In this document: positions 1-7,279 of the stretch, piece by piece
Numbering within the stretch: position 1 is the first letter of the stretch
How the letters are laid out: each line of letters begins with the position of its first letter
Assembly: GCA_017537405.1 (NCBI GenBank)
Contig: JAFYKU010000042.1
Coordinates: 1 to 7,282 of the forward strand
DNA from: Clostridia bacterium
GTDB taxonomy: Bacteria > Bacillota > Clostridia > Christensenellales > UBA1242
Reading direction: 5' to 3'
Length of the DNA: 7,282 nucleotides
The notes under the pieces: generated by a model
Told to the model about the DNA's origin: nothing
Database searches by the model: none
What the model saw: only the letters and a program-made list of their open reading frames with translations
Made by a program: the position numbers and the translations under genes

Positions 1-21
1 CAGACTGCTTAATATCTTTTG

Positions 22-43
22 GGAAACGACCGAAGCGTGTTCC
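22..43. other. Second hairpin next to the terminator-like stem, with a cUUCGg loop on the minus strand
   Basis: GGAAACG (22-28) pairs with CGTGTTCC (36-43) with one bulged base (39), giving seven pairs. On the minus strand the loop contains CTTCGG, the closing pair and UUCG of an especially stable RNA tetraloop. No T-run follows on either strand within the window. It may be part of the 3' untranslated region of the HU operon, of a convergent transcript, or coding sequence that happens to fold. The window ends too soon to choose. Confidence 0.3.
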
Positions 44-52
44 AACACCATT

Positions 53-80
53 AACACCGTACTATGCGGTGTTTTTATTT
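53..80 (+). terminator. Candidate intrinsic terminator pointing in the plus direction
   Basis: AACACCG (53-59) pairs perfectly with CGGTGTT (67-73) around a 7-base loop and is followed by a T-rich run (72-76 all T, then A, then TTT). The T-run lies on the plus-strand side, so it would stop transcription coming from the left, for example from a convergent gene outside the window. Read on the minus strand the hairpin has no T-run after it, so it is a poor terminator for HU. The stem is only seven base pairs and the arrangement could be fortuitous. Confidence 0.4.
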
Positions 81-347
81 GGTCAAAGAATCTTTAAATT
101 TTTTGCTAGCTTTAAAAACCGGTTTAGTTTTGGCTTTAATTTTAATCATCTCACCAGTTTGTGGATTACGCCCTTGACGCGCTGGCGTTTTTTTGATTTG
201 AAATTTACCGATATCCAAAACTACTTCATCACCGCTTTTAACTCCATCGACAATTTGTTTTTCAAACCAAGATACCATTTCTTTAGCATCTTTTTTGGTT
301 GTACCGAATTCGGCACTAAACTCCATGATTAAATCGCTTTTTCGCAT
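75..347 (-). CDS. hup: HU-family histone-like DNA-binding protein
   Basis: Small basic nucleoid protein of 90 residues, the normal length for HU/IHF-family proteins, which bind and bend DNA as dimers. The N-terminal helical dimerisation part (1-45) is followed by the family signature GKFQIKKTPARQGRNPQTGE (47-66). This sits on the DNA-binding beta arm and includes the RNPQTG tip whose proline (P62) inserts between base pairs. The C-terminal KPVFKASKKFKDSL (75-88) is the standard closing helix. HU rather than IHF is favoured by the single gene and Gram-positive character, but the specific paralogue cannot be fixed. It starts 7 bases after the flippase stop, so translational coupling is likely; AAGGG lies upstream but only one base from the ATG, too close for a normal ribosome-binding site. 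It is the last gene of the visible cluster. Confidence 0.95.
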   Translation of the reverse strand: MRKSDLIMEFSAEFGTTKKDAKEMVSWFEKQIVDGVKSGDEVVLDIGKFQIKKTPARQGRNPQTGEMIKIKAKTKPVFKASKKFKDSLTK

Positions 348-354
348 ACCCTTG

Positions 355-1713
355 TTATTTCCGTTGCAGAAATAATTTAATCAATACCGACCCACTAATT
401 ATCAACGCAACTATATAACATAACAAATTGGAAATGCTTACCGCCACAATACCCATAGGTTTTAAAGCAATTAACTCGAACACAACCTTGACCAACCCAC
501 CACTAATTAACGCCCACATCGGTATGCGCTCATGGTCGCAGCCCTGCAAAATACTACCCGCTACCTGCGTTAAACCAATCACAATAATTGCCCAACTTTC
601 AATCCGTAATAATAAAATTCCTGCCGATAACTCTTCGGGACGCCCTTGAAAAGCCCGCCCATACAACAAAGTCAAAACAAACTTTGGTAACAAAAATAAA
701 CCCAAAGCCGCCGCCGTACCAATGATTAAAAAGATACCCAGTGCTGTCCAACTTTTTTTACGCATAGTTTGCAAGTCCCCTTGCTTAAAAGCCCGCGACA
801 CCATGGGTAACATTACAGTAGCAATTGCCACGCCCACCACGCTCGGCACATTGATTAATGTGTGTACCGCACCAGTCGCAATCCCGTATAATTCAGTCGC
901 TTGTTCCACGCCTGCACTCTTCAAAGCATTGACCACATAAAAACTATCAAATAGCTGCACAACAGGGAAAGCTAACGACATCACCATAATCGGCGCTGCA
1001 ATTGCAAAAATCCGCCGTAGCACAGTCCAAGATAATAACGACCAAAATCCAATTTTGCGTTCTTCAATCGTCAACGCTTTTGCAGCTTTTTTTGCGCGGA
1101 CCATATAAACCACCGCCAACATAATTGCAGCTGCCAACTCTGAAACAGCTACCGCCAAAATCGCACCAAAAACTGCCCACAAAACACTGTACTTAATCAA
1201 CCAAAAAGCTAAACACAATCCAACCGCTACCTTGACAACCTGTTCCACAATTTGCGAAACCGCAGTTGGCACCATATTATTCAGTCCCTGAAAATAACCA
1301 CGATAAGCCGAAATCACGCACACAAACCAAACTGCTGGTGCAATCGCAATGTATAACGGCCATATCTCCGGCTTCCCTTGCCAAGCTGCAATCTGCCGCG
1401 CTAAAACTAAAAAAACCAATGTAATGACAGCACCAATCACAAACAGCACCACCAAAGCATTGACAAAAATTTGTTTTGTTTGTCGCCGGTCATCGCGAAC
1501 CCGGGCAATCATTTTGGATAGAGCCACAGGAATTCCTGCGGACGAAATAATCAACAATAAAGAATACAGCGGGAATACCAACTGGTATAATCCAATCCCG
1601 TAATTTCCAACAATGTTAGATAACGGTATCCGAAAGATTACACCGAGTAAATGGCAAATTACTCCCGCTGCACTTAATATAATCGCACCCTTCACCAGAC
1701 CTTTTTTTGCCAC
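355..1713 (-). CDS. SpoVB/MurJ-like flippase of the MOP superfamily (polysaccharide biosynthesis family)
   Basis: Integral membrane protein of 452 residues, predicted to flip lipid-linked cell-wall or polysaccharide precursors across the cytoplasmic membrane. About 12 hydrophobic helices can be read, at roughly 9-31, 40-65, 83-105, 117-138, 150-175, 178-205, 230-255, 275-303, 322-345, 362-390, 395-415 and 418-447. Family signature: SAYRGYFQGLNNMVPT (135-150) followed by AVSQIVEQ (151-158), typical of the SpoVB/YtgP group. The N-terminus (KGAIILSAAGVICHLLG...RIPLSNIVG) also matches that group. It starts at GTG (1713-1711); an in-frame TAA lies one codon upstream and the next in-frame ATG is at residue 68, so GTG is the best start. 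It is shorter than Bacillus SpoVB or YtgP (about 520-545 residues, up to 14 helices), the missing part being C-terminal. Whether it serves sporulation, peptidoglycan lipid II export or another polymer cannot be decided from sequence. It sits 7 bases before the HU gene. Confidence 0.88.
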   Translation of the reverse strand: MAKKGLVKGAIILSAAGVICHLLGVIFRIPLSNIVGNYGIGLYQLVFPLYSLLLIISSAGIPVALSKMIARVRDDRRQTKQIFVNALVVLFVIGAVITLVFLVLARQIAAWQGKPEIWPLYIAIAPAVWFVCVISAYRGYFQGLNNMVPTAVSQIVEQVVKVAVGLCLAFWLIKYSVLWAVFGAILAVAVSELAAAIMLAVVYMVRAKKAAKALTIEERKIGFWSLLSWTVLRRIFAIAAPIMVMSLAFPVVQLFDSFYVVNALKSAGVEQATELYGIATGAVHTLINVPSVVGVAIATVMLPMVSRAFKQGDLQTMRKKSWTALGIFLIIGTAAALGLFLLPKFVLTLLYGRAFQGRPEELSAGILLLRIESWAIIVIGLTQVAGSILQGCDHERIPMWALISGGLVKVVFELIALKPMGIVAVSISNLLCYIVALIISGSVLIKLFLQRK

Positions 1714-1715
1714 AG

Positions 1716-1736
1716 TTTAATATGTGCGATATTTAA
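1716..1736. repeat. AT-rich inverted repeat in the typA-flippase gap
   Basis: TTTAATAT (1716-1723) and ATATTTAA (1729-1736) form an imperfect inverted repeat, 7 of 8 positions paired, around a 5-base centre GTGCG. It fills most of the 31-base gap and ends two bases before the GTG start of the flippase gene. It could be a protein-binding dyad or a weak hairpin near the start codon. It lacks a GC-rich stem and T-run, so it is not a terminator. Chance is quite possible in AT-rich sequence. Confidence 0.3.
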
Positions 1737-1744
1737 CTTTTTAA

Positions 1745-3577
1745 TTAACGCATTGCTTTTCCACGCGCGCGCAAGCGTTTACCGTGGTCTAATTCCATTT
1801 TACGAATACGCAAATTCAACGGCGTAACTTCCAACAATTCATCATCGTTAATAAATTCCAAGGCTTCTTCCAAGGTAAACTGCAATGGTGGAGTTAAACG
1901 CAACGCTTCATCACTACTCTTCGAACGCATATTAGTTAATTCTTTTTTCTTACAAACATTAACAGTAATATCATCACCGGCAGGATTAGAACCAACAACC
2001 ATACCCGCGTAAACAGTCACACCAGCCCCAATAAACATTGTTCCGCGGTTTTGTGCGTTATACAAACCATAAGCGTTACTTTCACCATCTTCAAAAGCAA
2101 TTAAACTACCCGATTGGCGAGTTGCAATATCACCTTTGTAATAATCGTAACCATTACCAATGGTATTTAAAACACCTTCACCTTTGGTATCGGTCAACAA
2201 TTCACTTTTATAACCAAACAAACCACGCGCCGGCACCAAGAACTCTAACTTCAAACGACTACCATGTGGGGTCATACCTAACAATTCGGCACGGCGTGCA
2301 CCCATTTTTTCCATAACAGGACCCATGCTCTCTTCTGGCACATCAATGTAAGCTTTATCAATTGGTTCCATCAATTTACCATTTTCATCGTGCTTGTACA
2401 AAACTTTTGGCATACTTACGGCAAACTCATATCCTTCACGGCGCATATTTTCAATCAAAATTGACAAGTGCATTTCTCCGCGTCCACTTACCTTGAAAGC
2501 TTCGGTCGAGTCGGTATCTGTTACTTTCAAGCTCAAATCTTTGTCGGCTTCTTTGTATAGGCGTTCACGCAAATGACGACTGGTCACAAATTTACCTTCT
2601 TTACCAGCCAATGGGCTGTCATTAACCATGAAAGTCATTTCCACACTTGGGTCACTAATTTTCGTAAATGGCAAAGCTTGTGGATTAGCCGTGCTGCAAA
2701 CAGTATCACCAATACCAACATCAGCACAACCCGAAATGCAAACGATATCACCACCTTCAGTCTTATCAATTGGCAATTTTTTCATCGCCATAAATTCACA
2801 AATTTGCGTCACTTTGAAATTAGTTTTAATCGTTTCGTTGTAATAGTTAACGCGCACAGCAGCATTATTCACAGCCAATTGTCCATTGGTAACTTTACCC
2901 ACCGCCATTTTACCTACATATTCGCTGTATTGGGTTGCAGATACTAACATTTGAAAATCATTTGAATCTTCATATTCCGGAGCCGGCAAATATTCAATGA
3001 TTTTATCCAACAATGGTTGCATGTCTGTGGTCGCACTTTCTACGGTCAAACCGGCAATCCCATTACGCGCGCTGGCATAAACAAAAGGACTATCCAATTG
3101 TTCGTCATTAGCTTCCAAGTCCATTAATAAAGAAAGAACTTCATCTTCAACTTCTTTGATGCGTGCATCTGGACGGTCAATTTTATTGACCACAATAATA
3201 ACTTTGTGACCCATTTCCAAAGCTTTTTCTAGCACAAAGCGTGTTTGCGGCATTGGACCTTCATAAGCATCTACTACCAATAAAACGCCATCAACCATTT
3301 TCAAAGAGCGTTCAACTTCACCACCGAAGTCCGCGTGCCCGGGCGTATCGATAATATTAATTTTAACACCTTTATAACGCACAGCACAGTTCTTCGCCAA
3401 AATTGTAATCCCGCGTTCGCGTTCCAAAGCATTGCTATCCATCACACGATCAGCAACAACTTGATGGTCGTTAAATGCCCCACCTTGTTTTAATAATTCA
3501 TTCACCAAACTAGTTTTACCATGGTCAACATGGGCAATAATTGCCACATTACGAATTTTCTCATTCTTCTGTATCAT
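1745..3577 (-). CDS. typA: Translational GTPase TypA/BipA
   Basis: Ribosome-binding GTPase of the EF-G/LepA family, known in other bacteria to be needed for growth in cold or stress and to affect ribosome assembly; acts in the cytoplasm. From ATG 3577 it has 610 residues, the usual TypA length. GTPase motifs in this numbering: AHVDHGKT at 15-22 (P-loop), RGIT at 55-58 (switch I), DTPGH at 77-81 (switch II), NKID at 131-134 and SA at 169-170. Elongation-factor-like domains 2 and 3 follow, then the TypA-specific C-terminal domain with RGLFGYKSELLTDTKGEGVLN (451-471) and LEEALEFINDDELLEVTP (569-586). The frame is open upstream to an ATG at 3631, which would add 18 residues (MIGNQVLQILVFCDKLVP). 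I prefer 3577 because MIQKNEKIRNVAIIAHVDHGKT matches the normal family N-terminus. It lies 57 bases after dnaE and 31 before the flippase gene. The P-loop Thr is followed by Ser where TypA usually has Thr, a mild change. Confidence 0.96.
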   Translation of the reverse strand: MIQKNEKIRNVAIIAHVDHGKTSLVNELLKQGGAFNDHQVVADRVMDSNALERERGITILAKNCAVRYKGVKINIIDTPGHADFGGEVERSLKMVDGVLLVVDAYEGPMPQTRFVLEKALEMGHKVIIVVNKIDRPDARIKEVEDEVLSLLMDLEANDEQLDSPFVYASARNGIAGLTVESATTDMQPLLDKIIEYLPAPEYEDSNDFQMLVSATQYSEYVGKMAVGKVTNGQLAVNNAAVRVNYYNETIKTNFKVTQICEFMAMKKLPIDKTEGGDIVCISGCADVGIGDTVCSTANPQALPFTKISDPSVEMTFMVNDSPLAGKEGKFVTSRHLRERLYKEADKDLSLKVTDTDSTEAFKVSGRGEMHLSILIENMRREGYEFAVSMPKVLYKHDENGKLMEPIDKAYIDVPEESMGPVMEKMGARRAELLGMTPHGSRLKLEFLVPARGLFGYKSELLTDTKGEGVLNTIGNGYDYYKGDIATRQSGSLIAFEDGESNAYGLYNAQNRGTMFIGAGVTVYAGMVVGSNPAGDDITVNVCKKKELTNMRSKSSDEALRLTPPLQFTLEEALEFINDDELLEVTPLNLRIRKMELDHGKRLRARGKAMR

Positions 3578-3586
3578 AGGGACAAG

Positions 3587-3613
3587 CTTATCACAAAAAA
3601 CTAAAATCTGCAA
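3587..3613 (-). promoter_or_regulatory. Possible weak internal promoter before typA
   Basis: In the dnaE-typA gap the minus strand has TTGCAG (3613-3608), 15 bases, then GATAAG (3592-3587) directly preceded by TGT (3595-3593), which forms a TGn extended -10. GATAAG matches TATAAT at four of six positions and TTGCAG matches TTGACA at three of six. The spacer is shorter than the usual 16-18. The predicted start point would be about three bases before the preferred ATG at 3577, another near-leaderless arrangement. Weak on its own, but its placement repeats that seen at dnaE. Confidence 0.25.
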
Positions 3614-3634
3614 CACTTGATTGCCAATCATAGA

Positions 3635-6600
3635 TTATTGTAATTTAACATTTTCTTCCCCTAAAATTTGATTTAGTTCATACAAAATCGCTTTACATTC
3701 GCGAATCTTTAAATCTGGGGCAAAAGCATTACCAGTCGCCGTATCCTTAATCACAACCGGAATATCACCACTGTAAGATGATAAAGCATTGAAACAATCT
3801 GCTTTCACCACGGGGTCACTTAAATTGAAGCGTAAATATAACTTTTGTTGATGTCCTTTGGGAATTTCCATGGCCGGAGTTTTACGATTCATTGGTTCCA
3901 CTGTATCGGCAATGATTATCGGACTTTGTCCATCACGCACCGAAATTTTACCCGATATTTTTACTACGCTTTCTTTATCAACTAAATTCTTAACACGCGC
4001 CCAACTCTTCGGGAACATCATTACATCACAAGTCCCCAATAAATCTTCCACATTTAAAATCGCCATTTCTTCATGTTTGGCTTTAGTATAAACTTTCTTA
4101 ATTTCGGTGATTAACGCCCCCATCGTAACACTGCTGCCGTCTTCAAATTCCGGAGCATCTAACTCATTACCATCATCATCCCCACCTTCCGCATCAATAC
4201 GCTCTTCGTCTTCGTTGTTCTCTTTCGGCATTTTGGAAGTATTAAAATTAAATTGACTAAAAGAATCCAAATATTCTTGTAACGGGTGCCCACTCAAATA
4301 CATACCCACATATTCTTTTTCAAACCGTAACTTTGTGAAGTTATCATATTCGTTAATCTTTGGCATCGTGACTTCTACATCATTTGTATCAGCCGCACCA
4401 AACAATGAAATTTGTCCTTGGTCCGCCGCTTTCTTGTCATTCGCAACTGCTTTGACCGCGGTTGGATAGATACTCATTAATTGACTGCGATATGCTCCCA
4501 GTCCATCAAAACAGCCGGCCAAAATCAAACTTTCCAAACAGCGTTTGTTTAAAACTTCAATCGGTACGCGTTTACAGAAATCCATAAACGAAACAAAATC
4601 ACCATTCGCTTCACGCTCTTCAATAATTGATGCAACGACACCTTCACCCACATTCTTAATCGCCGACAAACCGAAACGAATTGATTCGTTGTCCGATTCA
4701 ACAGTAAATAAAGCCGCACTCTTGTTAATATCTGGTGGTAACAAAGCTTTACCCATCATACGCACCTCAGCAATGTAATGCGTCATATCGTCCCACTTGT
4801 TGATACGATTGTTAATCATGGACGCCATGAAGAACGAATAGTAATAATAACGCAAATAAGCTGTTTGATATGCCAAGAACGCATAACAAGCCGCATGCGA
4901 CTTATTAAACGCATATCCCGCAAACTTTTCCATTTTCGCAAAGATACTGGATGCTACATCAGGAGCCACACCGTTATTAACCGCGCCTTTAATGTTCATA
5001 CTTTCGTCACCATATAGGAAAATTTTCTTTTGTTTTTCCATTTCGGCAACTTTCTTTTTCCCCATTGCACGACGCACAATATCCGCTTGCCCTAACGAGT
5101 AACCACCTAAAACTTGGAAAATCTGCATAACCTGCTCTTGATAAACAATTTGTCCATAAGTTTCTTTCAAAATATCTTTTAACAATGGATGTTCGTAAAC
5201 TGTTAATTCTGGATGGTGTTTGTTACGACAATAAGTTGGAATCATATCCATTGGTCCCGGACGATATAAGGACACACCCGCAATTAAATCTTCAATGCAG
5301 TCAGGCTTTAAATCCTTCATAAACTTTTTCATACCGCCACTTTCCAATTGGAACACAGCATCGGTTTCGCCCGCACTAATCATTTTAAAGACATTTGGAT
5401 CATCATATTCCATATTATAAAAATCAATGGATTTACCTAACTGCTGTTTGACCGCTTTCACGGCACCATCAATATCCGTAGTGGTAATCAAACCCAAGAA
5501 GTCCATTTTTAAGAAGCCAAGTTCTTCAACTTCGTTCTTATCATATTGCGTAGTTACAATACCACCGTTCTTTGCCAACGGACAAGCATCGCCCACAATG
5601 CGTTTACAAATCACGACACCCGCCGCGTGCACACTACAATTGCGCGGGAAACCTTCAACCTTAATGGCCATGTCGATAATTTTTTTCACCATCGCATCTT
5701 CACGATACATCGCGGCTAATTCTGGCTTATACAAATCATCAAATTTAGCTTTTTCTTTGGCTAATTTATCTGGGTCTGTAATCTGCGACAAATCTTTTAA
5801 ACCAAAAATGTATTCCAAGAAAGGGGGCTTGTGGCGTTGATTGATTTCAATCGGCTTAGTAATTTTCGCCACTTCGGCATATGGCAAATCAAACACACGC
5901 GCAATATCTTTAATCGCGGCTTTGGCTGCCATCGTACCAAAAGTCACAATTTGGCAAACATTATCGCGATGATATTTATCAATCACATATTCAATAACTT
6001 CGCCACGGCGTTTGCAACAGAAATCCAAGTCAAAGTCCGGCATACTACGCCTTTCCAAATTCAAGAAACGCTCAAACAGTAAATTATACTTTAATGGATT
6101 AAGTTTAGTAATACCCAGCGCATACGCCAAAATCGAACCAGCACCCGAACCACGACCAGGCCCAATCGGAATATCATTCTCACGCGCAAAACGCATAAAG
6201 TCCGCAACAATCAAATAGTAGTCAATGAAACCTTGACTGGACACAACATGCAATTCTTTTTCATAACGCTCTTGAATTTCGGGCGTAATTTCGCCATATA
6301 AGCGTTTTAATCCTTCTTCTGCTTTGCGTTTAAAATAAACTAAATTATCTTCACCTGTTGGCGAAGTAAAGGCTGGAATCAAATCCGCACGCGCAAATGG
6401 GTCGCAATTACATTTATCCGCAATCACAACCGTGTTACTAATAGCCTTGGGTAAGTCCGGGAAAATTGCCGCCATTTCGGCACCAGATTTATAATAAAAT
6501 TGGTCCGTATCAAACCGCATACGATCTGTATCTTTCACCTTACTTTGTGTCGCAATACAAATCAATGCATCCTGCATTTCCGCATCATCATGATACAAAT

Positions 6601-7264
6601 AGTGAATATCGTTAGTTGCTACTAATTCAATCTTTAAATCTTCCGCTAACTTGACAATTCCACGATTAACTTTCTTTTGTACCGCAATTCCATGGTCCTG
6701 CACTTCTAAATAGAAATCTTCGCCAAACATATCTTGTAAGCGCGCTGCATATTTTCTAGCTTCGTCATATTGATCCAACATTAAATAATGTGGAATGTGC
6801 CCCGCTAAACAAGCCGACAAGCAAATCAAACCATCACAATGCTTTGCCAAAAAGTCATAGTCAATACGCGGCTTATAATAAAAACCTTTCGTCCAAGCCG
6901 CCGTATTAATTTTACATAAGTTTGCATACCCTTGATTGTCTTTACATAACAAAACCATATGCCCCCGATGTTCTCCGGGTTCCCGCGCGTTCATGTCATC
7001 AACAATATAAATTTCGCAACCTATAATAGGTTTAATATTCACATCTTTGGCTTTACATGCTTGGTAAAACTTATATGCTCCATACATATTACCATGGTCG
7101 GTAATTGCACAAGCCCCCGCACCTTGTTCCTTCGCAATTTTAACTAACTTTGAAATACGCGCCGCACCGTCCAATAAACTATACTCGGTGTGCACATGCA
7201 AGTGGACAAAACGCGGCCCTTGCGAATTAGAGGAAGGTTGGTTCTGCGGTAAATTGGCGTCCAT
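3635..7264 (-). CDS. dnaE: DNA polymerase III subunit alpha (DnaE, replicative C-family polymerase)
   Basis: Catalytic subunit of a bacterial C-family replicative DNA polymerase; 1209 residues, complete. Domains in order: an N-terminal PHP domain (about 19-285) with HLHVHTEYSLLDG at 21-33, TDHGNMYG at 55-62, GCEIY at 82-86, C152 and NDIHY at 218-222. The palm has GPGRGSGAGS at 368-377, PDFDLDFC at 409-416 (catalytic D412 and D414, equivalent to E. coli D401/D403) and DFLGL at 588-592 (third catalytic Asp, D588). Fingers carry YRPGPM (667-672) and FNKSHAACYA (786-795). A helix-hairpin-helix region lies at about 862-920, a beta-clamp binding motif QISLF at 951-955, an OB fold at about 1045-1125 and a C-terminal domain to 1209. 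E. coli DnaE has 1160 residues. The ATG is directly preceded by an in-frame TGA, so the start is firm; 18 polar residues precede the PHP core. Oddity: an acidic stretch at 1015-1042. Length and C-terminus suggest DnaE1 type rather than Bacillus DnaE3; PolC is excluded by the domain order. Confidence 0.97.
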   Translation of the reverse strand: MDANLPQNQPSSNSQGPRFVHLHVHTEYSLLDGAARISKLVKIAKEQGAGACAITDHGNMYGAYKFYQACKAKDVNIKPIIGCEIYIVDDMNAREPGEHRGHMVLLCKDNQGYANLCKINTAAWTKGFYYKPRIDYDFLAKHCDGLICLSACLAGHIPHYLMLDQYDEARKYAARLQDMFGEDFYLEVQDHGIAVQKKVNRGIVKLAEDLKIELVATNDIHYLYHDDAEMQDALICIATQSKVKDTDRMRFDTDQFYYKSGAEMAAIFPDLPKAISNTVVIADKCNCDPFARADLIPAFTSPTGEDNLVYFKRKAEEGLKRLYGEITPEIQERYEKELHVVSSQGFIDYYLIVADFMRFARENDIPIGPGRGSGAGSILAYALGITKLNPLKYNLLFERFLNLERRSMPDFDLDFCCKRRGEVIEYVIDKYHRDNVCQIVTFGTMAAKAAIKDIARVFDLPYAEVAKITKPIEINQRHKPPFLEYIFGLKDLSQITDPDKLAKEKAKFDDLYKPELAAMYREDAMVKKIIDMAIKVEGFPRNCSVHAAGVVICKRIVGDACPLAKNGGIVTTQYDKNEVEELGFLKMDFLGLITTTDIDGAVKAVKQQLGKSIDFYNMEYDDPNVFKMISAGETDAVFQLESGGMKKFMKDLKPDCIEDLIAGVSLYRPGPMDMIPTYCRNKHHPELTVYEHPLLKDILKETYGQIVYQEQVMQIFQVLGGYSLGQADIVRRAMGKKKVAEMEKQKKIFLYGDESMNIKGAVNNGVAPDVASSIFAKMEKFAGYAFNKSHAACYAFLAYQTAYLRYYYYSFFMASMINNRINKWDDMTHYIAEVRMMGKALLPPDINKSAALFTVESDNESIRFGLSAIKNVGEGVVASIIEEREANGDFVSFMDFCKRVPIEVLNKRCLESLILAGCFDGLGAYRSQLMSIYPTAVKAVANDKKAADQGQISLFGAADTNDVEVTMPKINEYDNFTKLRFEKEYVGMYLSGHPLQEYLDSFSQFNFNTSKMPKENNEDEERIDAEGGDDDGNELDAPEFEDGSSVTMGALITEIKKVYTKAKHEEMAILNVEDLLGTCDVMMFPKSWARVKNLVDKESVVKISGKISVRDGQSPIIIADTVEPMNRKTPAMEIPKGHQQKLYLRFNLSDPVVKADCFNALSSYSGDIPVVIKDTATGNAFAPDLKIRECKAILYELNQILGEENVKLQ

Positions 7265-7270
7265 TCAAAT

Positions 7271-7279
7271 AGTATAGCA
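7271..7279 (-). promoter_or_regulatory. Extended -10 promoter element for dnaE, apparently giving a leaderless transcript
   Basis: On the minus strand the sequence reads TGCTATACT, a TGn extension (7279-7277) followed by TATACT (7276-7271), five of six matches to the sigma-70/sigma-A -10 consensus TATAAT. If the last T is position -7, then +1 falls exactly on the A of the dnaE ATG at 7264. No Shine-Dalgarno sequence lies between this element and the start codon, which fits a leaderless message. The -35 region is outside the window, so this rests on the -10 box alone. In an AT-rich region a chance match is possible, but the TGn extension and the spacing make it better than a random hit. Confidence 0.5.

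Noticed and set aside
1..50. Possible 3' part of a plus-strand tRNA ending in CCA at 48-50
   Set aside because: The T-arm position lacks the TTCRANT loop and a matching 5-base stem, so it does not fold as a tRNA.
1..51. Possible start of a minus-strand gene (ATG at 51-49, reading MVLEHASVVSQKILSSL to the window edge)
   Set aside because: Seventeen open codons are not informative, no ribosome-binding site precedes them, the region is full of inverted repeats and the peptide matches no family I recognise. It stays possible but cannot be supported.
69..332. 87-codon plus-strand open frame opposite HU
   Set aside because: It mirrors the HU gene, whose full family signature is on the other strand, and is Phe-rich as expected for the reverse of Lys-rich codons.
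2573..2947. 124-codon plus-strand open frame inside typA
   Set aside because: Antisense to conserved TypA domains, with a composition (many H, T, N, S, F) typical of reverse-frame translation and no recognisable motif.
3620..3630. Palindrome GATTGCCAATC in the dnaE-typA gap
   Set aside because: The one-base centre leaves no room for an RNA loop and an 11-base palindrome is expected by chance; there is no T-run, so it is no terminator.
5427..5840. 137-codon plus-strand open frame inside dnaE
   Set aside because: It lies wholly antisense to conserved DnaE palm sequence containing catalytic motifs, and its translation is low-complexity with no domain; a shadow frame.
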